From assembly GCF_910592395.1 (NCBI RefSeq), contig NC_088314.1, positions 11,658,001-11,722,000 of the forward strand: 64,000 nt of DNA, written 5' to 3'. The notes beneath the pieces are model-generated. The model did no database searches, had not been told where the DNA came from, and worked only from the letters and a program-made list of their open reading frames with translations. Both the position numbers and the translations under genes were made by a program. This document shows, piece by piece, positions 20,901 to 32,568 of this stretch (positions are counted from its first letter, which is position 1; each line of letters opens with the position of its first letter). Source of the stretch: Lineus longissimus (taxonomy: Eukaryota > Nemertea > Pilidiophora > Heteronemertea > Lineidae).

Positions 20901-21456
20901 TAAGGGAGCGTCCATTAAGTACGTACGCACGAAAATGCCAATTTTGAGACCCCCCCTCCCCCCTGTATGCACCTTGTATGCATTGCCTCATACCCCCTCC
21001 CCCCCTGTACGAGCGTACGCCTATAGAACCTTGAATTCCCTAGCAGACGAACAGACATAGTACCTGATTTTGCAACATTGTGGCGCCACAATCGGATTGG
21101 CGTCGTATTGGCAAGTTGGCTGCGCAATTTTTCTCCGACGGCGACACGCATTACCTGGACATTAAACGGCGCTGGAAATTGCTAAAACATTGTAGTCTGG
21201 TAACATCGGAACCCAAAAGCGTATGAGTTCACACATCTTGTGAAGAACAAGTATGATTATCCAAATAAGAATAAGAAAGAGGAGAATATTATGATGATAA
21301 TATTTATTTTTTATTTGTTCAAAAAATGGTTCTTGGGTTGCGTACGTACGCAAGACCATTAACCCCCCCCCCCCCCCCCCCCGTACGCATAGTGTACGGA
21401 TTTCATAGACCCCCCCTCCCCCCTCCGTGTGTATGTACTTAATTGATGCTCCGTAA
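20901..21456. mobile_element. PIF/Harbinger-like MITE
   Basis: The left end GGGAGCGTCCATTAAGTACG and the complement of the right end, CGGAGCATCAATTAAGTACA, are TIR-like. TAA flanks both sides (20901-20903 and 21454-21456). The 550-bp interior has no coding capacity but holds several C-rich runs, including about 22 consecutive C near 21363-21383. The host polymerase sequence continues across the insertion. A 3-bp TAA duplication points to PIF/Harbinger. Confidence 0.7.
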
Positions 21457-22117
21457 TCAATGTGGAATCAAATGATAACAAATGTTTTTTTCTGGAGTCT
21501 ACTGGCTGCCAAGTATGACCAAATCACAACTGACAAAGTCACAACTGAAACTCTAGCCAAACTAGATAACGGTAGTATCAAAATTAACTCCTTTCCTGTT
21601 TGTGTCCAGAAGGATATCCCCAAGATCGAGCATGACAACAATCTCAAAATAAATGTGTTTCCGTCATAGAATGAATCGGCTAAAAGCACCTGTGAGGCAA
21701 AACTGGAACCTCTCTATCTGTCCAAGAACTATGACGATGATGACGTAATCGATCTGCTTTACTTCAAAGATCATTTCATATACATAAGAGACATCCATCT
21801 TTTCTTCTGGTCAGTCTCTCATAAAGTGTATCTTTGCAGGAGATGTATGAATTACTTTTACCGGAAATCAACATTAGACAATCATAAAAAGAAATGTGAC
21901 GAACATGTCTACTGCAAGATCAGTTTACCTACACCGAATAGTAAATGGTCTCAGCATAAGTTTGAAAAACACTCATTCAAGAACAGAGTTCCTTTTGTGA
22001 TCTATGCTGATTTCGAATCAATAAGTATTCCTGTTTTTAACCCAGTAAATCACTACTATAATGGACGTAGAGCTGAAATAGTTTGTCACACATCTCCTCC
22101 GTCAGTTCAGATCGGAT

Positions 22118-23389
22118 GACCTAGAAAGCTTTCCTGAAAGTCGTGGTTGATATGGAGATGGTCCCCGCCAGGTTAAATGGGTAAACTTTGCAGCGATCTT
22201 GGAGAAATAGCATTTTTTGTTCTTTCTATATATGGGTATACTCATTAACATAATATATAATATAATAATACGAGTCTTATATAGCGCAGTATCCAACCAT
22301 CAACTGGCCGCTCAAAGCGTTTGGGGATGTTATTACCCCGGTCTCCTCAGAAATCAATCAGGGGTTTCAAGGAGCAACCCCAGAAGGTGCTCACTTGAAC
22401 TCGACCAGGAGGGGAACTAAGCAGTGACTCGGCCGGGAGTCGAACCCACGACCTCCTGATCATGAGGCGGACTCTCTTCCACTGCGCTACCGCTGCCCCT
22501 TAAGGGCATAAGGGGCCATTTCAGCAGATCTGAATTTGTGCATATGGGGCCATCTATTAAATCAAAAGTGTGGGATTATACGAAAATAAGCCGGGAAAGT
22601 ATTGGGGCCACTATGTTTGAAACATTCATCCATCTCCGCAATTTTCCCCCTTTATTTTGGCCGTACTCTTTCACCTTACGTTGTTAATCACTCTTAATTT
22701 TTCAAAGTACCGTATCTGGGAATTCATCACGTGTTACACTTCACATAATAACAAAACCGCCTCACCCGACCCAAGCACTAGGCGCAAAGTAGCGCACAGC
22801 AGCCTATATGAATACCCGGGGCAAATATTAAATATAATATAAAATCCCGACTAACATTTCTTTACTGCAATAAAAACAGGCTAACCACTGCAGATTAACA
22901 AGTAAGTGAGTGTTCTGTAACGAGTGGCGTCCGTGCGGAGGGTGTCGAAAAAACCCTTAGCGAACTACTTCCTCCGTCTGGTGCTGCCACCCACTTTGCT
23001 CACGGCATTTGTCGTACAAAGTTTGCGCCATTGCCTCTTCACCATTCGCGAAATAGTTCGTCTAAATGAGTCGAGACCACTTTGAAGAGCGGTGGAGTTT
23101 GATTTCTCCGACGTTTTCGCCAAAAACGCGTATAGTGTAAGTAATTTGGAGGAAAATCATCCCCCCAAAGCATCATGTTCGATTTGTAAACACTTGGGTC
23201 GGCGCGGAGTGCTCCACATCACACATCGACCTATTTTACGCATATCAAAATCAAGACAACATCACAACCCCCAGACATTATCATTTCATTTCACCCAAAT
23301 TGCCCTGACCCCACAGTAAGCCAACACCCTAAAACAACCCACTCCACGGGTATTATGCTAGTAATGTTAATGAAGTAGTAATGTTAATG
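22118..23389. other. Insertion of mixed repeat DNA inside the polymerase remnant
   Basis: Polymerase similarity stops at about 22080-22115 and resumes at about 23390. The intervening ~1.27 kb contains a SINE (22250-22500) and otherwise unrecognised DNA. A direct repeat AGTAATGTTAATGAAG lies at the right edge (about 23359-23391). Confidence 0.5.
22250..22500 (-). mobile_element. tRNA-derived SINE
   Basis: On the minus strand the head GGGGCAGCGGTAGCGCAGTG, then GAAGAGAG, contains an A box, and GGTCGTGGGTTCGACTCCC contains a perfect B box. A CAT occupies the anticodon position. A non-tRNA body follows and ends in TGCGCTATATAAGACTCGTA and an ATT-rich tail. The 3' tail matches the tail of the LINE fragment at 5428-5480, which suggests shared retrotransposition machinery. 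Confidence 0.85.
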
Positions 23390-24530
23390 AAGCAATCAAA
23401 AAGCTATTCAAACAGATCGCATCATCAGTTGGAGTTTTTGTTCACTCTGAATATCCAAAACTCTACAATAGTGAATTCAAATGTCACAGGGGCAATGATG
23501 TTGTAGACGTATTCTGTAATTGTCTTATCAAAATGGAAGAACAATTCTCTAATTTATTGAACTTAAACATTCCTTTAATGATGACAGATAAAGACTGGAA
23601 GAGATAATGACTAAACTACCCCAACATAAGAAACTTAAATTACTTGCCAAAACAGCAGAACAATACAATTTCACTTCAGTTCAGGTGTTTTAGGTTCTTA
23701 GTCTCGTAAAGATTTCGACAGTCAAGTTTAGACAACATAACCAAATCAATGGTAGACGATGACTTCAAAATTACAAGACAGATGTTCCCTGATACTACAG
23801 ACTTCAAACTATTGAGGAAGAGAGGATCGGTTCCTTACTCCTTTTACACGTCACATAAAATTTATAGTGTTACTTACATAGATAAGTCCATGTTCTTTGA
23901 CGAATTGAAAAAAAAGGCACTAGATTCAGCCTATGAAGAGGCCAAGACCCTATGGGATAATTACAAGACCAGGAATCACGGGGAGTTCATTGACTTGTAC
24001 CTTAAAACTGATGTGTTACTTTTAACTGATTTATTTGAGAATTTCAGGGATGTCAATTTAAATTACTTTCAGATTGACCCCTGTCACTGTTACTCGGCTC
24101 CAGGACTTACCTGGCAAGCTGGTTTGAAACACACTGGAGTCAACCTAGAACTTCTAACAGATAGCAACATTTTACTTACTTTTGAAAAGGCGATAAGAGG
24201 TGGAATTTCGGGAGTGATGGGAACAAGACACGTTAAGGCAGATGCTCCCCACAAACTCCTGTACATTGACGCTAACAACCTGTACGGCTGGGCCATGATG
24301 GAACCTCAACCCTATGGTAGTTTTGAAATGACTGAACAGGACACTCTCTATTCATCACTAAAGAGTAAATTATGGCGATACCCCGTGACAGTGAAGTAGG
24401 CTATTTCTTAGAAGTAGCTTTGGCTTATCCACAAAACATCAAATTCAAGTCAAGGTCGAAGTTTACGAGCACTACTTAACATTACATAACGATACAGCAA
24501 AGGTTGGATTGTCTGATTTTGCCGCTCCCA

Positions 24531-24766
24531 CAAAGTGATGATTTTCCCTAGATTATGGCTAAATAAGGATATGTCCTGAACTTTTGTAAGTAAGAAAAGG
24601 AGGACAGACTGTGTGTGTATGTGTTAGAACAGGTTATATTCCTGTCCAGTGGTTTTTATGACCAAAAAACATTATTCTGAAATAGCTGGCTGTAAGGTCT
24701 GTGCATTGGAGTGTACATTTTGCGGCCATACATAGAGACCTATGCGCTGGAGAACAGTCGTCACGC
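24531..24766 (+). promoter_or_regulatory. Presumed 5' UTR of the LINE
   Basis: Between the last polymerase similarity and the ORF1 start codon there is non-coding sequence with a short GTGTGTGTATGTG run. The exact 5' end of the LINE cannot be placed without other copies. Confidence 0.35.
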
Positions 24767-26191
24767 ATGACTGAACAAAGTACATGTAACATGGTAGAGG
24801 AACAGACGAAAGCACTAAACGGAACGCCAAATTCGCAGAAACAAGTTACGCTAGACAGATTTAAGACCCCAAACAGGGTTGGAAATACCGCAGAGAATGA
24901 GGATAACAATAAAAGAAAGCAGGACATGTTGAGTCCAGTTCAAGGGATTAGCCCGGAGCATAAAATGGCCAAAGGACAGTCAAATGACGGGGATATTGAC
25001 GGTGAGAATGTCAAAAAAGATGCCAATAACAGGTCGACCAAGGTGACTATTAATAACGCCATTTTAGCATACGTGGTGTACGCAATGCAATCCGCATCGA
25101 TTGAGAATATAAAAAAGGTAGTGATAGGTACATTAAACGGTGACGCTATAACTGAAGCAAAACATGCACTATGGGACAAATGTGATGTGAACATTATAGG
25201 GAAAAAGACGATGAGACAAACCTCGACGACGAGGTCGGCTGAGGAAGCAAATGTCGTCGATATTCTAAGTGCTATAGGTAAATTGGATCAGAGAGAGATC
25301 ATGCCCGAGTTCGTAATATCAGCGTTACAACTTGGCGAGATACCACGGATTCATCCAGAGGATATAAACACTATGTCGATCGCTAAACGTGTGAATGATG
25401 TGGAGGTCAAGACGGACCGAATTCAGGAATGCTTAGAGACGATACCAAACAAGGGAGGATGCGATGCCTTGACCATTGCTCCTTTTTGGCCTGATGATAT
25501 TACCATACCAACGTCAGAGGACAACAGAGGCGGTTGTACAACCGATGGCGAAGTGATGTCGTTTGCAAATGCGGCAAAGGGCACTGGAGTTACGGGTCAA
25601 AACATGACAAGAGGCCGCCGTGGTCGTGGTCGGGGGGCCAGTGGAGACCGGACGGGGTCGTACAACGTTGGTGATTTTAACAAGTCGTTTCTAAAATTAC
25701 TAAATCAGGATGTATCGCGATTACGAGGAAGTCACGCGTCATCAGATAGAACGAGCGTTTGTTCAAAGGAAACGAATTCATCGGGCGGTAGTTATCGTCT
25801 TCAGAGATATCAACAGCGAAGAAACCAAAGAGCGGAGCAGAGACGGAAGAATGTCATAGTCGGTAAATCACAGTCCAAAAAGGAGGGGTGTGGTTTTAAA
25901 GGAGCGCCAGAGCCGAGTAGAATCGCGTTTATTTACCGCGTCGATAGCAGCACCCACACGGGTGACCTAAAGACTTATATAAGTGACCTCGGGTTCACAG
26001 TAAGAGATATCAGTCAAGTTTCACATAAGGAAGCAACCTTCAAATCATTCAAACTATCAGTACCGGTCTCACAATTCAAAGATATGTTCAAGGATGACTT
26101 GTGGCCAGAAGGCGTATGTGTACGGAAATATATCTCTCCAAGTAGAAACATGGAGGTAAAGCCGAAAGAAAACGCTCAGAATGACGAATAA
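24767..26191 (+). CDS. LINE ORF1 protein
   Basis: ATG at 24767 (MTEQSTCNMVEEQTKALNG) opens a 475-codon frame to TAA 26189-26191. The protein is Lys/Arg rich, with an RGRRGRGRGASGDRTG basic patch and a later IAFIYRVDSSTHTGDLKTYI / FKSFKLSVP segment that looks like a small alpha/beta RNA-binding fold. I see no CCHC knuckles. ORF1 proteins of this kind coat LINE RNA. It overlaps ORF2 by 11 nt (ATGACGAATAA), so ORF2 could be reached by re-initiation. The frame is intact, unlike ORF2. Confidence 0.75.
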   Translation: MTEQSTCNMVEEQTKALNGTPNSQKQVTLDRFKTPNRVGNTAENEDNNKRKQDMLSPVQGISPEHKMAKGQSNDGDIDGENVKKDANNRSTKVTINNAILAYVVYAMQSASIENIKKVVIGTLNGDAITEAKHALWDKCDVNIIGKKTMRQTSTTRSAEEANVVDILSAIGKLDQREIMPEFVISALQLGEIPRIHPEDINTMSIAKRVNDVEVKTDRIQECLETIPNKGGCDALTIAPFWPDDITIPTSEDNRGGCTTDGEVMSFANAAKGTGVTGQNMTRGRRGRGRGASGDRTGSYNVGDFNKSFLKLLNQDVSRLRGSHASSDRTSVCSKETNSSGGSYRLQRYQQRRNQRAEQRRKNVIVGKSQSKKEGCGFKGAPEPSRIAFIYRVDSSTHTGDLKTYISDLGFTVRDISQVSHKEATFKSFKLSVPVSQFKDMFKDDLWPEGVCVRKYISPSRNMEVKPKENAQNDE

Positions 26192-28462
26192 GTTTATCGT
26201 GGTTTCTTACATTGCATTAACTGTGATTATGGCTGTGACATTACGACTTGCATCATTTAATAGTAACGGGCTAGGACCGGGGCGTACCGATTATATCACA
26301 GAAATAATGTCATCATGTGATTTCTGTCTGATACAGGAACATTGGTTATTTAATGCGCAAATGTCAAAATTGACACAAAAACTTGGCAACGACTTCAGTG
26401 TACTTGGTCAATCGGGTATGGATGATGGTGAGTTGCTACGAGGCAGGCCATACGGTGGTACCGCGATTGTTTGGAATTCTAACATGGAAGCCAAAATAAC
26501 TCCAATTGTATGGAATTCAAAGAGGCTGTGCGCCGCACGACTAAGTTATGACGGTTTAGAATCTGATTTGTTACTGATAAATGTGTATATGCCAACCGAC
26601 GGCGGTGGGCCTGAGAATATTAGAGAGTACAATGGTGTGTTACAAGAAATCTCGGCTTTGATCGAAACCAATAACTTGAGGTATGTTATGGTTGGCGGGG
26701 ACTTTAACACTGACGTTACAAGGATTAATTCTCCAAATACCATTCACTTGAATCAATTCCTACAAGCAGAAAATCTAAGACTGGCCAAAATGAGCAATTT
26801 GAGTACAGTGGATTATACATTCGAAAGCAAAATCAATGGTGACCGTTCATTGATTGATCATTTCTTAATGTCAGAAAGCCTACTTGATTTGTTAAGCGCG
26901 TACGATGTGGAACATAAAGGTTATAACCATTCGGTCAGACCATTCGTGTTTACGTATCTCTTTCAATTTACCAGCTCCGAAAGTACATTTAGGGGGAGAG
27001 AGGGAGAACAATACGATCAAGTTAAAATGGGATAAAGCATCACCTGATAACCTTGATAATTACCGGGAAAAACTGAATGACAAATTAAGGCAAATAGTGA
27101 TACCGAACGCAGTTAGATGTCAGGACATGGGATGTACGTGCGGGATCACAAGTTCGAAATTGAGTCGTTTCATGATGATCTGATAAACGCGTGCATATCG
27201 GCAGGCAAAGACTCAATACCAAAAATTAATCGTAATCGTCCGAATGGAAGAGCAGGGTGGAACCCCGCCCTCGATGAATGTAAACAACGAGCCATTTTCT
27301 GGCACACCATATGGAAAGAGAATGGCAGGCCTAGAAATGGTGTTGTAGCAGACATTAGACGTCGAACAAGAGCGCTGTATCACTATGAGGTCAGACAAAT
27401 CAAGAAGGAGCAAGATAGGGTCTCGGCAAACAAATTAGGGAGTAAAACAAACGTGTGGAATGAAGTCAGGAAAATAAGAGGCAAATCAAACGAATTGCCA
27501 AAGACGATGGATGATAAAGTGGGAAATGAACAAATTGGTAACCTCTTCGCAGAAAAATTTAAAACGTTATATAACAGTGTCTCGTACAATCTAGATGAGA
27601 TGGAGGAACTGCAGTCTGATATTGACAAAGGTGTGGCGGACAAATGTTGTAGAGGTTTATGTCATAGCAATCATAACATAGATGTCGAAGACATTAAAGC
27701 AGCGTTAAAATGTCTAAATAGTGGTAAACAAGACAGCATCCCGAGTCTTTCTACGGACCACTTCATCCAAGGAGGGGATAGGCTCTTGATATATATCGGT
27801 CTCTTGTTGAACACTATGGTGCGACATGGGTACTGCCCCAATGGTTTCTTGAAAACTTTGGTAATTCCATTTCCTAAGGACAGTAGAAAATCCCTGAGCG
27901 CCTCAGAAAACTACCGCGGTATATCTCTCAGTAGCGTTCTAGGGAAGATATTAGACAATGTCATTATCAGAAATCATAGCCAGGCACTGGCGTCTTGCCA
28001 CGCCCAGTTCGGTTTCAAAAAGAACTTATCGACAGCAGATTGTAGCTCTGTAGTCAATGAGGTCATAAGATACTATAACAATAGAGGATCTCCGGTATAT
28101 TGTGTCACCCTGGATGCAAGCAAGGCCTTTGACTGTGTAAACTTTGTGAAGCTATTTCGAAAGCTGATTAATAGAGGAATATGTCCATTGATAGCAAGGT
28201 TTTTAGCTGGCATGTATACAAATCAACAGATTAGCGTGAAGTGGGCAGATTACGTATCAAATCCGTTCACCGCCACAAATGGGGTGAAGCAAGGTGGTGT
28301 ATTGTCACCGATATTATTCAATCTGTATTTAGACCACCTACTGGTGAGCATGCAGGAGTCGGGAGTGGGGTGCTGCATAGGCCATGTTTATGCCGGAGTG
28401 TTTGCCTATGCGGACGACGTAATAATACTGGCACCCACCATCTGGGCGTTGACAAGGATGTT
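26181..28462 (+). pseudogene. LINE ORF2 first part: APE endonuclease and reverse transcriptase
   Basis: ATG at 26181 overlaps the ORF1 stop. Endonuclease motifs are in order: SFNSNGLGPGR, LIQEHW, LLINVYMP, VGGDFNTD, SLIDHFLMS, then SDHSCLRISF after a frameshift near 26930. A second frameshift near 27140 leads into the frame running from 27117. RT motifs follow: KTLVIPFPKD, ENYRGISL, HAQFGFKKNLST, VTLDASKAFDCV, NGVKQGGVLSPILFNLYLD and the catalytic FAYADDVIIL near 28405. This is a CR1/L2-like (Jockey superfamily) ORF2. The frame is cut at 28462 by a Helentron-like insertion. Confidence 0.9.
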
Positions 28463-29215
28463 AACAAGAGGCCCAAGGGCCTGGCGCTCAGCTGAAATAT
28501 ATGAACATGGAAAGTACCCGATAGATCTCTTTCAACCTCAGTTTTGTCAATATATCAGGCAAACATACCAAAGTAAAAAGACTTTTAAATGGTGACAAAT
28601 ATGCCACTTATTAGTCAAATCTAAGTGCCTGAGCCAGGCTGACCTTGAAAAGTAGGTCAAATAGAAAGCCCATGTGATATCATGTAAAGGAGACTTATTG
28701 TACACCAACCATAAAATTCATGTCACTCTGGATACAGCAAAGGCTTTAAAATAGAAAAAAAAAACCAAGATGGCCGCCCACCAAATTATTCAAAAAAGTA
28801 AAGAAAATGTATTTACAAGTGAAAAAAGTAAAAATTAAAAAAAAAAAAAATTGACCCGAAGTGGGATTGGAACCCACAACCTTCAGAGTCATACAAGAGC
28901 GGGAAATTCAAATCAAGCTTAAACTAGGTCAACACAGATTTTGGCTCAGTAACGCCAACTGGTATCAAAACTACTCTTAGTAGTTTCAAGACCTACATGC
29001 ATGCGGTCCTTTTCAACTTTATTTCAAGCTTCTATCTGCTTGAATAAAGCGCAAAAAAATTGTTTTGTGATTTAGGCTTTTTGCCCCCTGGTGGCCAAAC
29101 TGTTAATCCTGCCGGACCCACACTTGGTCTATTCAGGAGTCCTGAAGAGTCTAAATGGCTTATAGGGAAAATCTATCGCCTATCCGCCATAGTTTTGAAA
29201 CGTGCCTGTTTAACG

Positions 29216-29254
<39 letters not shown>

Positions 29255-29308
29255 GGACATTCATTCTACCATTTACTCATATGAATAGCTCAGCTTGTCA
29301 GCTGAGCT
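28463..29308 (+). mobile_element. Helentron-like family B element inserted in the LINE RT
   Basis: The left end AACAAGAGGCCCAAGGGCCT (hairpin), GGCGCTCAGCTG and the right end CAGCTGAGCT close an 846-bp element. It includes a (CAGA)n microsatellite at about 29215-29255, a CCCCCTGGTGGCC core at 29084 and a TGACCTTGAAAAGTAGGTCA block near 28640. LINE coding resumes in the same frame directly after it, with no evident target duplication, as expected for Helitron-type insertion. Confidence 0.8.
28846..28900 (-). repeat. tRNA-like 3' half
   Basis: On the minus strand GGTTGTGGGTTCCAATCCCA contains a B-box-like T arm that pairs (GTGGG/CCCAC). No matching 5' half is seen, so it is a SINE remnant rather than a tRNA gene. 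Confidence 0.35.
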
Positions 29309-30092
29309 AAAAATTGCCAAATTATACTCGTTAGATTACAAGATAACATTCAATGCGAAAAAAAGTAAATTTATTGTGTTTGCCAAAGGTTTAGATATCG
29401 TAATAGACTATATAATGTTTGACGGAAATAGGTTATATGCAGTGGAATCGGAGGTCCACCTCGGATTTCTGTTAGGTCCAGATGTACAGCGTAGAAGAGT
29501 TGACCTTGGTATTAATGAACTATATAAAAAGACTAATATGGTAATGGCGTACTTCGGTCATGCAAATGCAGACATTCGATATGCTCTCTTTAAGAGTTTT
29601 GCTACCTGTCTATATGGTTTTCAGTTCTGGGACACAACATCTCATTACATTGAAAATGTATATACAGCATGGAGGAAATGTGTAAGAAAGATTATGTGTA
29701 TACCGAGTAGGACTCATAATCAGTTAATTCCGCTTATAATCAGTGATTGTGATATGGAGACACTTTTGGAAAGGAGGACATTGAGATACATCGAACATAT
29801 ATTCAAATCAGATAACATTTACTTAATGTTATGTAAGAACTTGTTACTGGAGGGAAGCGCGTCGTACCTGAGTAAAAACTTTATCAAAATCAGTCGGAAA
29901 TATGGTTTTCGTAAATATGACGCTGTCCGCATAAATTACTTATATTCAATTGTAAATGGAGTTGATGAGAACACTGAATCATTTAGAATCGCACAGCAAA
30001 TCAGAGAGCTACTAAAATTGAGGGATTCCGGTCATTGTCTCTTATCAAAGGAAGAGTTAGGACAAATTATAGACTTCCTTTGCACTATTTAA
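29309..30092 (+). pseudogene. LINE ORF2 second part (thumb and C-terminus)
   Basis: Directly after the inserted element the frame continues with KIAKLYSLDYKITFNAKKSK, a conserved RT segment just after the YADD box. VHLGFLLGPDV and a C-terminal domain with conserved hydrophobic/aromatic spacing follow, up to TAA at about 30090-30092. With 26181-28462 it reconstitutes a full-length-type ORF2 order, but the insertion and two frameshifts disable it. Confidence 0.85.
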
Positions 30093-30200
30093 TAATACAT
30101 AAGATACGTTTTTGTAATGCACTTAAGGTTCAAAGACAAGTTAATCTGCACTATGCACAACAATCTGTACTAGTTTTGTACGAATAAACATATATATACT
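30093..30200 (+). other. LINE 3' UTR
   Basis: A short AT-rich tail with GAATAAACATATATATAC near 30181-30198 follows the ORF2 stop. The exact end is uncertain. Confidence 0.45.
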
Positions 30201-30239
30201 ATGGAGCGCAGGAGCGATCGCGCCCGTCAAAAGGCAAGG

Positions 30240-30555
30240 GTTGACGTAGGATTGTCAAACACCTGAAACTCAGGATGCCGATATGAAGCAACTGATAAAT
30301 TCCAATGTCTGAAATTTTTTAATATGGGCACTGTGCAAGTTTAGGGACGGTATTGCCTCGAACTGCGAAATTCAAACACAGCTGGCAATGTGCCAACTTA
30401 CAATTTTCATCCAACTGGTGACATGAATCGAAACTAATTTATTTCATATCAAAACCTCAATACCTTACAATTGATTTAGGAAGCTCCAAAATGTCCAAGA
30501 AAATGGAAGGACTGACACCACTCGAATAGCCGTTTGAAGTCAGCTGAGCTAAAAA
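30240..30555 (+). repeat. Family B terminus (degenerate)
   Basis: It shares GCAATGTGCCAACTTACA, AACTGGTGACATGAATCGAA and the closing CAGCTGAGCTAAAAAA with the copies at 53285-53728 and 59205-59670. It carries an internal deletion of the CCCCCTGG region. Confidence 0.7.
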
Positions 30556-31840
30556 ATGAAGCAGAAATCCTCAAAGAGTAAAATAATGAGTATTATAATC
30601 CATTCACAATTTGATAAAATAGGAATAATCATATTGGGAACAATTGCCCTAAAATGGCAGACCGAGAAAAATCCATAATTTGTCTTGTATCAGGTGTTTG
30701 TCCTATTGCCAAGTCTTAAAACCGCATTGTCATGATGGCCTTTCGACAAACACACATTTTTCACAATCATGCTGACCTGCTACAGAGCAGATAAGAGTTT
30801 CAATTTGTAATCCAGGAGGTGAAAGCAGTCCCGCTTCCACCTCGGGCTTCCAACTACCCAAATCAGTAAATTGCAGAACCGTAGTAATTAGCTGTAGGAA
30901 TGGTAATACCAAGGCTGTCTACCGTAACCGAGAAAATGAGTCCAAACCCTTGAACATGTGTAAATAACTGTCATTCCGATTAGCAGAAACTGCTGGCACT
31001 AAGCAAACCACCAGAAGGTCAGGTAAGCTCGGAAGGTCTAGTGGCATGAATTGGTACTGAAACCAACAGCCGGGTCAAGCTGCTGTAGTGGGACTGAGCC
31101 CTAAATAGAGTGGGGCAGAGCCCTGATAGCAAGGGTCTGAGCCCTGTAATATTGTGCACGAGCAAAATGGTCGAATGGGCAGAGCCCAACAGGAGTGGGA
31201 CTATGCCCTGTATATGCAATTTGTCAGAGTGCAAAAGAGGGGGAACTGCATGGACCTGATCGTAACTAATGATATTGGCAGGTCAGACAGAGTTCCCACT
31301 CTTTGTTAACTTGTCTTTTTCATGACTTTTTTGGGACTTTTCATGACCCATTCTTGCACTTTTTAAGAACCCAAGACAGGTGGAAACGATAATTCCACTT
31401 TGTTCTTTCACTTAACTGTATTCTACTCGTACAAAATGCCTACACACTACGAAAGTTCTTTGGTTTTTTGTTCGATTTCTGATTGAAGGGTTCCTAATTG
31501 AGCCTTTCTCTCTTCGGCTGTGCTTTGCATTGTATTGGACTTTTTCAGTAGCCCCCTAGTGCTTTTCTTCCTCTAAATACTGATTATATCCTGTGGCGTG
31601 CCCCAGATGCATGACAGAGGAGCTGTTTGTTGATGTTTACATTGAATATCCCATCAACACTGGACAAATGGTCAGAGATTATGCGAAGTGCAACATTCAT
31701 CCAGTAAATTATTTTCATTGACAACTGATTGAGCAAAAAAACATGAAATGATTTTAGTTAGATGGAAAAATATAAGATTCACGACTTTTGACCCTATTTG
31801 AAAAACTTAAGGACTTTTCATTACTGGATTTTAACAATTC
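30556..31840. other. Intronic DNA with a degenerate ~30-bp tandem repeat
   Basis: At 31085-31215 a motif like GTGGGGCAGAGCCCTGATAG recurs about four times with drift. Nothing else is recognised, and no gene is supported. Confidence 0.45.
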
Positions 31841-31841
31841 A

Positions 31842-32292
31842 ATGAAACGGCCAGGGGCCATTGTGCTCACCGTATATATATTTGGTGCTTTGGAATTCAT
31901 CCTGGTTAAGAAACAATGTACATGTACAGTCGGTATGACATGTGATATATTGCTGCTTGGAGTAAGTACCATAAGAATATCATCAAGAACAAATCACTAA
32001 TAAACGAGATGTTTCACTTTTTACCTATTTAATTTTGGCCTCCTGGTGGCCAAATCAGATCAGATCCAAATTCGGTGTCCGAGGTTACATGACATAGGGA
32101 GTCATGTGTACCAAATTTCAAGCTCACAGCTTTAGTGGTTAAGAAACGTGCCATAGTTACACTCAAACGACCAATTTACGCCATTTGACCTCTGTGACCT
32201 TGAAAAGCAGGTCAAATCAAAAACTCGTATGATATGTATCCTTGCTAGGAAAACCTACCATAAAAATGTTTTTGAAAACGAATCACTATTAA
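31842..32292 (+). mobile_element. Family A Helentron-like element, copy A2 (left part)
   Basis: It begins ATGAAACGGCCAGGGGCCAT and GCTCACCGTA as in A1, with a CCTGGTGGCC core and a TGACCTCTGTGACCT block at 32186. Its monomer breaks at TTAA 32289-32292, where the Kolobok-like element starts, and resumes at 49482 with TTAAGCGAGATATCAC. Confidence 0.85.
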
Positions 32293-32568
32293 AGGGAACT
32301 GAAACCGCCCACCCATTTCGTATGACCTCGTTTTCATTTCCTGCGTATTGGGTGATCAGAACGAGCCATGAATGAAACATGGGCACCTATCTGTCAATTA
32401 TTGATGTCACTACTATGGAATTTACTACGAAAACTCATGAATGAAAGATCGCATGACTCACGGCTGTTTGACAGATGTCAAAAGCACTAGGCCTGAGCTT
32501 TGTGTATGCGTGTATATGTCTGTTAGCATGGTTAGCAGGCTATCATAGAGCATAGACATAGAGATAAA

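Larger units (their letters stand above)
20176..24530 (+). pseudogene. Polinton/Maverick-type protein-primed DNA polymerase B, decayed
   Basis: Pieces appear in family order on the plus strand: an N-terminal segment (20176-20827), INV-SNDNKCFFWSLLAA (resuming right after a MITE near 21456), VIDLLYFKDHF, a CRRCMNYFYRK..L..H...C zinc finger, and FVIYADFES (exonuclease ExoI) near 21994. Then 23390-23600, DDDFKITRQMFPD, EFIDLYLKTDVLLLTDLFEN, YSAPGLTWQAG, and IDANNLYGWAM near 24265, followed frameshifted by GYFLEVALAYP at about 24400. These mark a pPolB of Polintons and related virus-like elements. The copy has a 46-bp duplication, several stops, two insertions, and no palm YADTD region or neighbouring capsid, ATPase or protease genes. 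Confidence 0.85.

Noticed and set aside
22430-22500. Functional tRNA-Met gene on the minus strand
   Set aside because: The tRNA-like head continues into a non-tRNA body and a LINE-like tail, so it is a SINE.
29210-29260. CAGA tract as a regulatory site
   Set aside because: It is the microsatellite that belongs to the Helentron-like element's end.
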